Assembly (NCBI RefSeq): GCF_022539505.1
Contig: NC_061514.1
Coordinates: 338,255,090-338,319,089 of the forward strand
DNA from: Lolium rigidum
Taxonomy: Eukaryota; Streptophyta; Magnoliopsida; Poales; Poaceae
Direction: 5' to 3'
DNA length: 64,000 nucleotides
The notes below the pieces were generated by a model that was not told the DNA's origin, did not search any database, and saw nothing but the letters and a program-made list of their open reading frames with translations. This document shows, piece after piece, positions 34,842-45,126 of the stretch. Each line of letters opens with the position of its first letter. Positions within the stretch are counted from its first letter, which is position 1. Made by a program: the position numbers and the translations under genes.

Positions 34842-35464
34842 ACGTGACTCAGCGTCGGAGACGCCCCAAGCACCACGGAGGTAGCATACCCCAACGAAGG
34901 ATCCACCGGCGCGATCGCCGCCGGCCGACGTGCCGTGGCTGCAGCGAGGAAGTCTCCAAAGACAGGCGCCGGCGTGACTCGACGACGCGGAAGCGGGCCT
35001 CTCCAGGGCTTCATCCGCGGCATCCGGGAAAGCCGCAGGCCTACCGGCGACGAGGACGCCGCCCTCATCACAGACCTCTTGACCTTCTCCCCGGGCGGCG
35101 GCGACGCGGACCTTGCCCGCTCCGACGACCTGCACGACGAAAAACGTACCTTCGGCGACGCGGACCTTGACCATTCCCTGGACTCGGACGTCGGGAATCC
35201 GATCTTTGTCCGTAAGTCTTCTCTCACCTCCTCTAGGGACAACTCCGGCAACCGCCCGATCTGCTGCACTGCTGGTTCAAACCCTAGCACCGACCACGCC
35301 GCCTCCTCCGCCGTCTCCCGCATCTCCTCGTCAGAATCCTCGTCCTCCGCTAGGCAGCAGAATCTGGATCCAACGGTTGGCCGCGCCGGCGAGGGAGGAG
35401 CCGATGCGCCGGCGGCACACGCAGGATCCGACCGAGCCGCCCCATCACGCGCAGGCCCCATCAC
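34842..35464 (-). pseudogene. LINE ORF1-like, first (N-terminal) piece
   Basis: Minus-strand frame from MMGPARDGAARSDPACAAG (35464) through SRFCCLAEDEDSDEEMRETA, an acidic motif common near the start of grass LINE ORF1 products, then SVLGFEPAVQQIGRLPELSL and a basic Ser/Arg-rich stretch to SHV at the target site of the gag-only element. It continues in frame at 32677. The start codon is uncertain because several Met and upstream in-frame codons are possible. Confidence 0.55.
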
Positions 35465-35830
35465 GCGCCACGGAACTCCAGTTGGGCAGCAGCAGGTGGC
35501 GCCGGGGCGGCGCGAGCGGCGAAGAATCGGCGGGCAGGGTCCTCCGCGATCTAGATTGGGCAGGGTCCTCCGCGATATTAGTTCGCTTGAAGACTACGTG
35601 TAGACTAGTTGTTGGAGAGAGGGAGAGATCAGGGATGATGGAGGGGAACACGAGCCTACTGCCTCAGCCCTCAGGCGGAGATTGGGCCGGCGGTGTGCAG
35701 CACGAACGGGTCGCCTTGCCGATCTGGGAGGCGAGTCGACGCGGACGAACGAATGATCCTCCAAATTCTCTACTTTCCAGAACCCCTCCCCATTATGGAG
35801 TTGTGTTAATGATCAGATATTAGAATCACT
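35465..35830 (-). mobile_element. Probable 5' UTR of the LINE
   Basis: GC-rich stretch immediately upstream of the ORF1 piece on the minus strand, with a 17-bp word CGCGGAGGACCCTGCCC repeated twice in tandem (plus 35533-35575). No ORF of note and no splice signals. The outer edge of the element is not defined; the block is placed here by position only. Confidence 0.35.
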
Positions 35831-36921
35831 CCGCTGCCACCCGTTTGGTCATACTCTTAATCTTACATGGCTTCTGTGTGGGTTTTTGAGGCAAATCGGT
35901 GGGTTTCCTCACTGTGTATATTTTTAAATTTTCAAAAAGTCATATGGTACAAAGGGCTGTTACTACAGGATCTAGCTAAAAGACCATAGGCCTAAAAGAG
36001 AGAAAAGAAAACAGAATTGTAATTGTTATCGAAATCTCTCGGCCCAAATTTTGAGACCAGCATAAGACTTTACCATAGGCTTCTGTGTGGGTTCATCTCC
36101 GAAAGCCATCGCCCATCGATGACCCCGTCGGGCAATGCGGCTCTATGAGATGATGCGTGTGTGTCCATTAGATTAATCCCGTCCGGATTCCGGGAATCCA
36201 AATCCGGCCAACAAATATATCCTCAGCTTGCTTTTTTCCATTATTGTTTTTTAAGGGTTTGTTTGATTGCTTGCTTCGAGTGCAAACAATGAATAAAGGA
36301 CTGCCTATTATGCTAGAGTATTACTCGTTGGCTCATTCTACTAGCCTTTTTGGGACTGAATTAGCCACTTGCGCTGGCTTTGAAAGGGAATACCAGATTA
36401 TTTTAGCGCTGTGTATGTATGGTATTTCACTTGTTAATTCCATTAGGTGAATAAGTTCAGGCACCGGCACTCAAGTGCACCAGTTAATTACTAGCTTAAT
36501 CATAACACTTTCAGGATCATAACCATCAAATGGTAGGAGGAGCAGATGAAGGAGCAAAGCTAGAGGAGAAAATTAATGGTGTCAGCTTAACAAAGAGTTT
36601 TCTGAAATCCATTGGGGTCAGCTCAACCCAATGCTTTGGAGGTTAGCAGGTTAAACTAAAAGGACTTCTGGGCTCGCCGGCAGGGATTAAAAAGGCACAG
36701 TTCTGCACATGAAGCTTTGGATGAAATGATCCATGCATCATCTGGTAGAAAAACGTGATGCCCGTGGAGGCTGCAACATCTACATCGAGCCAACTAAGAA
36801 GAGTCTCTCATCTTGTGACCAACTCTCACTAGGGTGAGCTTTAGTTTAATCTCGGGACAGAATCTTGCAAACTATTTGCACGTTGTCAATTGCCGACATA
36901 CGATCACTACCCAGAAACTCA
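35831..36921. other. Intergenic, nothing recognised
   Basis: AT-rich sequence with short frames only. I see no terminal repeats, tRNA-like fold or domain. Confidence 0.5.
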
Positions 36922-38615
36922 GAGCATCTCCAGTCGCGTCCCCCAAACCGTCCCCCAAAGCGATTTGGGGCGCGCCGGACAAAAAAAGCGTTCCAGTCGC
37001 GTCCCCCAAAGCTCATTTTTATCCAGCGCGGCCCGATACGGTGTCCGGCGCCCCGAGCCCGTCCCCGTCCCACAGGGGACGCTCCGGGGACGCCAGACAC
37101 AACGAAAAGCAAGGCGGGGAGTGGCGGGGCCGACGCGTCAGCGGCACAGTTAATTTTAACCTAACCGTCGCCTACCTCGCGACGGAAGTTATTCGCGCGC
37201 AGTGACACACGGCGGCATCTTTGCCTTAATGGCGACGGAGGGGCGGGCGAGACGTCTCGCTCGGTGCTGCGCGGCCTCCACGCGTCGCCGGCGTTCGCAC
37301 GCCACCGCCCGTTCCCGCGCGATCTTCCCGCCTCTTCTCGTCTGTTCCCGCGCTTTCTTCCCGACGCCGGCGTCTATAAAAGGTCTCCCGGCTCATCAAT
37401 GGTAGCCACCACACCCCGCCGGCAACAAACACAGCCCTCGTCGCTCCACGGCCGTCTCCTCCATCACCGGTGGCAATGGCGAACCGCCCCGGCGATGGCC
37501 ACTTCCCTCCACCGCCGTCTCCTCCATTGACGAGCCGGCAGCGGCGTGCGGCACTCGAGGAGGCACTCGAGGAGGAGGCCCGCCAGCGGCGTGAGGCGCA
37601 GCGAGGCGGCGGATCTTGCGGCGTTCTCCGCCCCCGCCTCCGCAGCTCGAGGAGGCCGCGGCGGCAGCAGCGTGGCGGGGAGCGAGCAGGTGCGACACCG
37701 TTGCGGCGTTCGACGCCTCGACGGGACAAGAGGCGCGACGGCGCCGGTTCCGGGAGGACATGGAGCAGCGATGGGCCGACGAGCGCCGGCGCCGGCGCGA
37801 TGAGCGGCGTGCGCTGGTTCCGTGAACGGCGTGACTCGACCGAGCGCCGGCGGCGTGAGTCGATCGAGCTCCGGCAGCAGGCGACGGCGGAGGAGCGTCG
37901 ACGGCGGGAGTCGGCGCTACGGCGCTATGGGGAGGCGGGCGGAGCGAGTTAGCGGCGGCCGACGCGCATGCGGCGGCGATGATGGAGGCGCCAGCGTATG
38001 TGGAGGAGGAGGCGCCAATGGAGGAGGAGGCCGAGGCGGAGGAGACCGAGGTGGAGGACGACGACGACGACGACTTCGACTGGTCCGACGACGACGCCCC
38101 GCACCCGGACGAGACGGCCGATCAGCAACGCGCCCTCGTCGAGTCCTTCGAGTCGGAGAAGAAGCTCCGGGACGACGCCCGTGCCCGCGAGGAGGCGCAG
38201 GTTCGTCGCGCCGTCGAGCTCTCCCTCCCGCCGGCCCGGCGAGGGAGGACGGAGGAGGACTATCGGCGGGAGCGGCACCGTCCGGCCACCGCCGAACGCA
38301 AGGAGAGGAAGCGCGCGCAGGAGGAGCTGCGGCGTAGGGGAGGCGACGACGGGCGGGGCCGTCGAACGCGCCGCCGGCGGTCGGTAGCCTAGGTTTAGAT
38401 GAAATCTAGCCGTTTTCATTCAAACTTTGTAATATATAATCAAAATTGAATGAAAACCTTTATTTTCCTGCACAAATATTCATTTGGGGGCGGCGTTTGG
38501 GGGACGCGGCTGGGGAGCGACGTCCCCCAAACGCGGCACGAGCAAAACACGTCCTCCAAACGCTCAATCCGGCGCGGTTTGGGGGACGGTTTGGGGGACG
38601 CGACTGGAGATGCTC
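36922..38615 (+). mobile_element. PIF/Harbinger-type element with 38-bp perfect TIRs
   Basis: 1694 bp. Both ends begin GAGCATCTCCAGTCGCGTCC and continue identically for 38 bp as a perfect inverted repeat. The target duplication is TCA (36919-36921 and 38616-38618), fitting the TNA preference of PIF/Harbinger. The subterminal regions repeat GTCCCCCAAA and GGCGCG words. No DDE transposase is visible, so it is non-autonomous. Perfect TIRs suggest recent mobility. It carries a degenerate ORF (37476-38392). Confidence 0.88.
37476..38392 (+). pseudogene. ORF inside the Harbinger-type element, several frameshifts
   Basis: Begins MANRPGDGHFPPPPSPP, then charged Arg/Glu-rich helical stretches (EEALEEEARQRREAQR; RFREDMEQRWADERRRRRDE; RRRESIELRQQATAEERRRR). 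After a further frame change an acidic segment follows (EVEDDDDDDFDWSDDDAP), then EESL-like RRAVELSLPP and a basic tail ending at TAG 38390-38392. At least three frame changes are needed to join these. The organisation (charged helices, acidic DWSDDD block) resembles uncharacterised proteins encoded by grass Harbinger-type elements. Function unknown. Confidence 0.5.
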
Positions 38616-39892
38616 TCAGTCCCCTTGGCAAAGAACTTCGGCATGTGGATCTATACCGCTGATGCTGCAACTCTGCAATTCTGGCTTTATCAAGTTGAGG
38701 TCGGGCTTTGCTTGAGCCTTCCATCTACAAAAATATATATACCACTGACGAGTATATTTAGGGGAAAGACATTTCTCTACTTGTTAAATGATAATATGAT
38801 TCTTAAGTCGTCTTAGAGGACGTTAACTATCCTTATCAGTTAGCAGACACTTGTACAAGGGTATGAGATCTTATCTGCAAAAAGGAGTAAAGCGTGCACT
38901 TAAACTCCAGCTGGGAGGCTGCATTCTCAGATGCTTGATTCTACTAGTAGTGCATTATGGAGTTGTGCTAATGATCTGTCAGCAGTATTAGTCTATTACA
39001 CACGCTTGATTCTTCGTAACCACTCGCTGCTTCCAGTGCGCAGCCGTGGTTTGTGGTATTGCCTGATTGGAATGATACTACTCCAATAAAAATAAACAAA
39101 AGGATGTTCAGATCAAGTGTGCTTCTGGCCCCTTGGACGAATCTCAGCCTCCAATCTTCCGATCGGTTGCTTCTCGATGAGTACAACCACACTGATGCAA
39201 TCATTGAGGAAAACCGTGAGCTCACCCTGTGACGCCTGGACCGTAATGGAAACACCGTAGCCGTGAGAAGTGGAGTGCTCTGCGTTCAGTGAGGAAGTGG
39301 CAAATTTATATTCCACCTCTCTGCTCAGCGCCATGACAGTGTAGTGTGAATGCGTGTTATCTCGATCCGGCCTACTGATTGCACACTGGCTCAATGTCAA
39401 ACTAAACATCCCATAATAACTTTATAAGGTGTGGTCCGGAGCACACGTTGCATTTCTTTTTAAAAAAGTTGCATTCTCTAGAATATTTCATATGCAAATG
39501 AATCAAGTCCATTTATGGATTTTGAATTTCATGCAAATCAGAAGTTATTTGCGAGGTGTGCAAAAAATAACAAAACTCAGCCAACTTTTTTCTAATCCTA
39601 ATCTTCTATCGATTCTTGCCCATTTTTTATGTTCTTTTAACCAGGGGCGAATCAATGATTTATTTCACAAAATTTATTGTCATATGACACATTCTAATTT
39701 GGATAATTTTAAATTTTTTTAAAAACTAGTTTTTTTTGATGATCTAAAATAAAGATATGTCATGATCTTGAAATACATGCATGTGATGAAATAACTAGCT
39801 AGTTAGCCCAACTCCATACACAAAGAAGTTGAGCACCATGTGATGAATAACTAGCTAGTTTGATGATCTCAACACCGGGAACAGCAGCGTTG
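38616..39892. other. Intergenic with one unassigned minus-strand frame
   Basis: A minus-strand frame at 39113-39409 reads VSITVQASQGELTVFLNDCI and ends EKQPIGRLEAEIRPRGQKHT. It looks protein-like in composition, but I cannot assign a family, and the start or upstream exons are not evident. It may be the last exon of a decayed gene. The rest is AT-rich with no features. Confidence 0.35.
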
Positions 39893-39894
39893 AC

Positions 39895-40430
39895 CTATGG
39901 ACCGCCATTTTACTCCCAAAACTGCTATATATTTTCGACGCCTTGATCCAACTCATCCTCTTCATCTTACAAGGCACATTTCTCGGGCTCCACTCTCACA
40001 TGGAAGGTTTGGGCTGCCCCATAGCATAACATCATTTCCATGGTTGGCTATACACAACCGGTTTTGGATGGCTGGTCGGTTGGAGAAGAGATCGAGGATG
40101 CTACCCGCTTTGCAAGCACCTCTTCTTTCAATGTCGTTTCTCCAAGAGAGTCTGACAGTTGGTGAAAGATTGGGTTAATCGCCCTAACATCAACCTCTTT
40201 GGTTGGACGACCGGCGTCTCAATCAAGGATTGGTCATTGGTGGATTGGCATGTCTTCCCCTCCATCCCCAACCGCAATGCTATGGCCTCCCTCATCATCC
40301 TAATAAGTTGGATGATTTGGAACAAGAGGAAAACGAGGGTATTCCACGATCATTCGGTTGTGTCATTTTCATAATGAATCCAGCCAAATGCTGGTTGTGT
40401 TAAGCAAGGCAGGTAAAGCTGATGAGACAT
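39895..40430 (+). pseudogene. LINE reverse-transcriptase C-terminal (zf-RVT) relic
   Basis: Across frames the translation shows RFWMAGRLEKR, the area of the missing zinc-binding Cys/His, RESLTVGERLG/QLVKDWVNRPN, the WW-like DWHVFPSIPNRNAMASLIIL and SWMIWNKRKTRVFHDHS. These are the ordered blocks of the zf-RVT domain at the end of grass LINE polymerases. Frameshifts separate them. Compare the better preserved relic at 55019-55670 on the minus strand. Confidence 0.7.
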
Positions 40431-40689
40431 GAGTGTGTGGTGTGCTAGTCAGATCACAGTGTGCATGATGAGTTGTGCAAATTTGTTGGGGTTTGGGCCA
40501 CGTTGCGGATTAGCATCCTGGCTCCACTGCACCGAGACCAGGAGGAGGCGGCGACGGCAAACCACCCGCCAAAGCCGGCACCCACCCGCCACCGCCGTGC
40601 GGGACCCACCTCCAACCCCCCACCCTGATCCGATCGCTTCTGCACTTCCAGTGTTCTTCCCTACTCATCCATCCTCTCTCACCCCTGTG

Positions 40690-40848
40690 TGATGCGCTTT
40701 AAAAGGACGGTCGACTCGCCCCCCCTCTCCCTCCGTTTCTCCAGCCAAAAAAATTTCTTGAGCCGAAGAATCCTGCACAGGAATCCGCCGCCTCCCTCCC
40801 TCCAAGCCCGATTCTTGCATCGCCGCGCGGCCTCTCCGCCCCCAAAGG
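40690..40848 (+). promoter_or_regulatory. Probable core promoter and first non-coding exon of the pyroglutamyl peptidase gene
   Basis: TTTAAAAGG (40698-40706) may act as a TATA-like element. A CT-rich 5' leader follows (CCCCCCTCTCCCTCCG). A good donor (AAAGG/GTGAGAATTT at 40848/40849) and an acceptor at 42101-42103 (TTTCTCAG) suggest a 1255-bp 5' UTR intron, common in plant housekeeping genes. This is inferred from splice motifs without transcript evidence. Confidence 0.5.
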
Positions 40849-42111
40849 GTGAGAATTTCGCACGCTCGGCTGGTAATTCTTGGTCTGGTGTGCGCGCCGA
40901 TGGCTGTGTTGTCTGGTCCGCGCGTGCGCAATTCCACCGCTCCTTTTCTTGGCCGAGGGTTTCTTGTTCGCTCGCTTGCGAAATTGGGACTTGGCTATGG
41001 TGGATTTTGTTTCCGTGGGTTGGGGATTTTCAGGTGATCGGCCGGGGTCCAACTCCAAAGGCGGTCGCTTTTCTTGGATTCGTCTCGTGTTTCAGCTGAA
41101 ATCGGTTTCCGGCCATGTTTGATTGGCGTGCGCTAGCGGAGGATTGGTGGTTTGTTGTTGGTCTGTGTGGCTCTCCGACCTCCTCGTCCGGAGGATGATT
41201 TCGACGTTTATGCTACGCTAGAGTTGACCAATTAACCACGCCACAGCATGCTCTAGCAAAAGTAGAATTGCCTTTTATGTTGTTCCCTGTGTGTGTTTCC
41301 TACGATAGTACTACTTGATTATGACCGCGCGATTACTTTCCCCGTCGATGCAATTGTAGAACACCTGCTGCTGATGCTTAGTTCCGATCTGCTGTCGTGT
41401 GCGAGCTTTAGTTCCGATGTACTATTGCAGACCTATGATTCCTACTATGTGTACAGTGTACGACAGCTCTGGGTAGGACCTTCACTGTTCGGGAGATATA
41501 TACATGTGTGTGTTATTCTTCTTGTTCTCGTGGCCATGCTTGCTTGTTCTTGCGTTTGCTTGGGGTTGCTTTGGAATTTGGATAAGGTTCTCCTCATCTT
41601 ATCACTTCAATCAGGAGCTAGATGCCTTCCAGGTCCTACTTATCTGTTGCTTGTGTTTGAGATGTTGTTTGCTGGGTAGTAAGGTTGTTCGCTTCCCAAT
41701 AAAATATTGGGACGTCTCTGAACAATGATTGCTTTATCATTTCGGAAGATTCTGGCTGTGAGTGTTTTCTGTCTAGGAGAAAGTGCCTGTGAAATTTGTT
41801 CATCTGATTGTTATTTCAGTTTACTTGTTGATTAGTAACTCAGGTGTTTTTTTCCCTTACTGTATGTATTTTTTTTGTTGCTCTCCCGTGGCATCTTAAC
41901 TTCATTGCATGCTTTATGCATGAGCACTTCTCCTGGGGGCAGTTCAAACTGCCTGCGATATATTCCATATAACGTCTAGGATTTATTAAGTTCACATTGA
42001 TGGTATTGACATTGCTGCCAAGTCTGTCCTTTCCTAAAATATCACACTCTTCTGATCATCCTTCCTATTGGATTAACAAGTCTTGTTGTTCTCTGTTTCT
42101 CAGAAGGGTAA

Positions 42112-43708
42112 ATGGGATCCGAAGGACCTTCAATCGTAACCGTCCACATTACTGGATTTAAGAAGTTTCATGGAGTTGCGGAGAACCCGACTGAGAAAAT
42201 CGTGAGCAGTCTTAGATCATTCATTGAAGAGAGAGGGCTGCCAAAAAATCTTGTGCTTGGAAGCTGCGAAATTCTCGAAACTGCAGGGCAGGGGGCACTT
42301 GGAGCACTGTACAAAGTTTTAGAATCTGCCACTGGAGACAGAGAGAACGGGTCATCAGCTCAGGGGCAAATAATATGGGTCAGTGCTCTCCTTATTCTTG
42401 AGTTGTGAATTTGTTTAGGATCATGATCTATTACTCAAAGTTGCTCTAACTTTCAGCTCAAATGTGCATTTACGTTGTTCAATGTGTTCTTATCGTCTCA
42501 GTCTGGAGTTCAAAATCAGTGCTATCTATAGTTCAACTGGAAAGCTTCCCCATGCATTGCCAATTGGAACTAACAGTTTTGTCAGATCTCGTGGGTATAG
42601 AAATGATTTATTGCACCTGGACAGTGTTGGTAGAAATTATGTCTCCTGGATTTTAAAAGAAATTTCGAGCTTAGAATAACCACTGGTTTATTTTACTTTT
42701 TAGGATTGTGTGTGGTACCGATAAGTAATTTAGAATTCCATATAATTGGCGAGTACCTAGTGTTGGAGGTCCACTTCTGTATGCAGCCCGCAGCTGATGC
42801 TACTGACTAGTTGTAGTTGATAAAGTGTGATCTTAGAGTCATAAATTAAAACACCAATAATTTCTCTCCCATTTGATAGTGTAACTGCATGTCAGCTTAC
42901 AGCATTCAAGATGTGTGGAACACATGGAAGTGAGAATGGGAAATAATATTACTTGAGTTTCCTTTGACTAGATGTTATTCATTTACTCACTGCGCATTGT
43001 TGCCAATTTGCCATATACTGACCATCCTGTGACTGATGTTTTCCGAAAGATATGAACAGTTTCTGGTGTGTTTTCATCGTCACTGAAAACAATTTCTGTA
43101 TGGACCTTTTTTCAGGTTCACTTTGGAGTCAACAGTGGTGCATCGCGGTTTGCTCTTGAGAACCAAGCCGTTAATGAGGCCACCTTTCGTTGCCCTGATG
43201 AGCTAGGGTGGAAACCTCAGGTTGCTTTGTTGTCCTATTGCATATCTGTCATTATCTCTACTGATTTCTTGTTGCATCGGGTTTCATCAGCTTCATTGTT
43301 AATATGCAGAGAGTCCCTATTGTGCCATCTGATGGAAGCATCTCACGGATAAGAGAGGTAGAAGTCAAAATGTCTTGTTGAAATGTTGCTCAGAACTGCC
43401 GTCCTATTCTGCTGATCTTAAGAGTTAGGACTAATCACACTTGTATGTACTTTCCATGGTCAACACAGACTACTCTTCCGGTGAAAGAATTAACCAAGTC
43501 ACTCCGGAAGACAGGCTACGACGTGATGCTTTCTGATGACGCTGGGCGTTTCGTATGCAACTATGTGTACTACCACTCTCTCCGGTTTGCAGAGGAGCAT
43601 GGTATCAAGTCTCTGTTTGTACATGTGCCCCTCTTCTCGACAGTCGACGAGTTGGTCCAGATGCATTTCGCTAGTTCCATCCTTGAAGCTCTGGCTTGCT
43701 TGAACTAG
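42112..43708 (+). CDS. PCP: Pyroglutamyl-peptidase I, peptidase family C15 (4 coding exons, 219 aa)
   Basis: Cytosolic cysteine peptidase that removes N-terminal pyroglutamate (5-oxoproline) from peptides. Coding exons are 42112-42378, 43116-43220, 43310-43357 and 43469-43708. All introns are GT-AG and in phase 0. The start MGSEGPSIVTVHITGFKKFH has the GFxxF motif of the family near residues 15-19. The catalytic Glu lies in SRFALENQAVNEA (Glu104), the catalytic Cys in GRFVCNYVYY (Cys170) and the His in SLFVHVPLF (His192), giving the C15 triad. Length (219 aa) is normal. Two AATAAA signals follow at 43858 and 44028. The upstream region probably contains a 5' UTR intron. Intact and likely functional. 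Confidence 0.94.
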
Positions 43709-43857
43709 GAATGGCAACTTAACGGTGGGTTTTATCGACTCCATCAATCGAATTCATTTTATGACGAAGAGCTAACTTCAATCCTTGACATCTTTCTTCG
43801 GTTTCTTGCTTGTAGACCAGCAGTTCAACCTCAAGATGTAAAGTTGGAAGCAGACTG

Positions 43858-44033
43858 AATAAATTTGCGTGGTGATTGGCGCCTATTGGTCAGATCTTGC
43901 TCCAAAGGGTGTATTTAAGGGGAACAGGAAAAAAAGAAAGCATGCTTAGAGTGTACCTTCCTGTGGTAAATTGCGGCTTGTATGCCATTGGTTACATGTC
44001 CTTAACTTGCCTGAAAACTTGGTTTCCAATAAA
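43858..44033 (+). terminator. Polyadenylation signals of the pyroglutamyl peptidase gene
   Basis: AATAAA at 43858-43863 and again at 44028-44033, 150 and 320 bp after the stop codon. Either may serve as near-upstream element. Confidence 0.5.
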
Positions 44034-44079
44034 ATTGACAGATCGTTGGAGAGCAGGGTTGCCTCGTGAGTTGTGATTA

Positions 44080-44768
44080 GATTTGTCGATGCCGCGTTTC
44101 TTCATTCTCGTGTTTGTGATTTTGGTGGCGATGCGCTGGTGAATGGCGATTTGCGTTTCTGATGTTCGAGATTTTTCTGTGATCTTCTCCTTTTTTTTCT
44201 CTCTCCTTTTCTTTTGCTTGCTTTTTGTGCTGCATACGAGCAGCAAGTATCCTGTCAAAGCTGAGCTCTTTCTCAAAGAGTTGGTACCCACACAAAACTT
44301 TTTGACGTTTGTAATCTGATGAAGCGGATCATGTCAAGGACGATTGCAAGCTTTGATTGTTCAAGTCGGCTACCTTTGGCAATTGGCATCATTCATCAGT
44401 GTCTGCAAGCAGCACCACATCAGTTACGGCAACAGTGGTCGTCACAATCTACGGCCACCATCTGCTGCTTCTACCATAGCGGTCGCTGCAGAAGTGAACG
44501 AAGGCACAGCTCTTTTTTTTTAGTGGTATTAAAGATGGCGCAGCTTTTTTGTTTTTTTATGGCAACAAGGCACAGCTTGAGGATGCGTTTTCTTCAGCAT
44601 TCATAAGGCCGCCCTACCACCCTGAAAGTCAGCTAGACCAGCCCAACACACCTTGCCAGGGCCGAGACACTCTACCTCCATCAAACAAAAGCCCACACGC
44701 GGAAACCCCTGTGAAATGTGACCTGTGTCCTCTTCTCCAATCCCATATTAGCGAGAAAGGACGCCGCA
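44080..44768. other. Intergenic between PCP and the F-box fragment
   Basis: Pyrimidine- and purine-rich tracts (TTTTTTTTCTCTCTCC near 44190) and no convincing ORF. A 27-bp imperfect word AAGGCACAGCT occurs twice (44502 and 44568). Confidence 0.4.
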
Positions 44769-45126
44769 ATGCACCGCGTCGGCGACTCGCCGGCGGCGCT
44801 TGGCTGTGACTCCCTGCTGGAGGATCTCATCCAGGAGATTCTCGTACGCCTCCCGCCAATGCCCTCTTCCCTCCCCGGCGCCTCCATCGTATGCAGGTGT
44901 TGGCGATGGCTCGTCACCCACCCCAAGTTCTTCCACCCCTTCTGCGACCACCACCGGAAACCGCCACTGCTCGGTGTTTCCGAGTACGCCGGATACAATA
45001 TCATGTCCAGACCCATACGGGACCCTCCCAACCGCATCCCTCGCGAGCGCTTCTTTGTTGGAAGCTGCAACAGCTATGGCCAATTGCTCGATGTCCGGCA
45101 CGGCCACGTCCTCATCCAAGAGATAA
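44769..45126 (+). pseudogene. F-box protein gene, 5' fragment
   Basis: ATG at 44769 (MHRVGDSPAALG). The F-box is clear: LLEDLIQEILVRLPPMPSSL, ASIVCRCWRWLVTHPKFF, HPFCDHHRKPPLLGV. F-box proteins bind Skp1 and recruit substrates to SCF ubiquitin ligases. The typical grass F-box continuation follows (PPNRIPRERFFVGSCNSYGQ, LLDVRHGHVLIQEIR), but the frame then runs into a transposon end near 45127 and the rest of the protein (usually 350-450 aa) does not reappear downstream. I read it as truncated. Confidence 0.7.

Noticed and set aside
37822..38337. 171-codon Gly/Arg-rich frame in the Harbinger-type element
   Set aside because: Another phase (AC-rich helices in 37476-38392) shows a patterned charged protein with an acidic block; this one is low-complexity.
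44681..45070. Minus-strand frames opposite the F-box fragment
   Set aside because: They are shadows of the plus-strand F-box frame.
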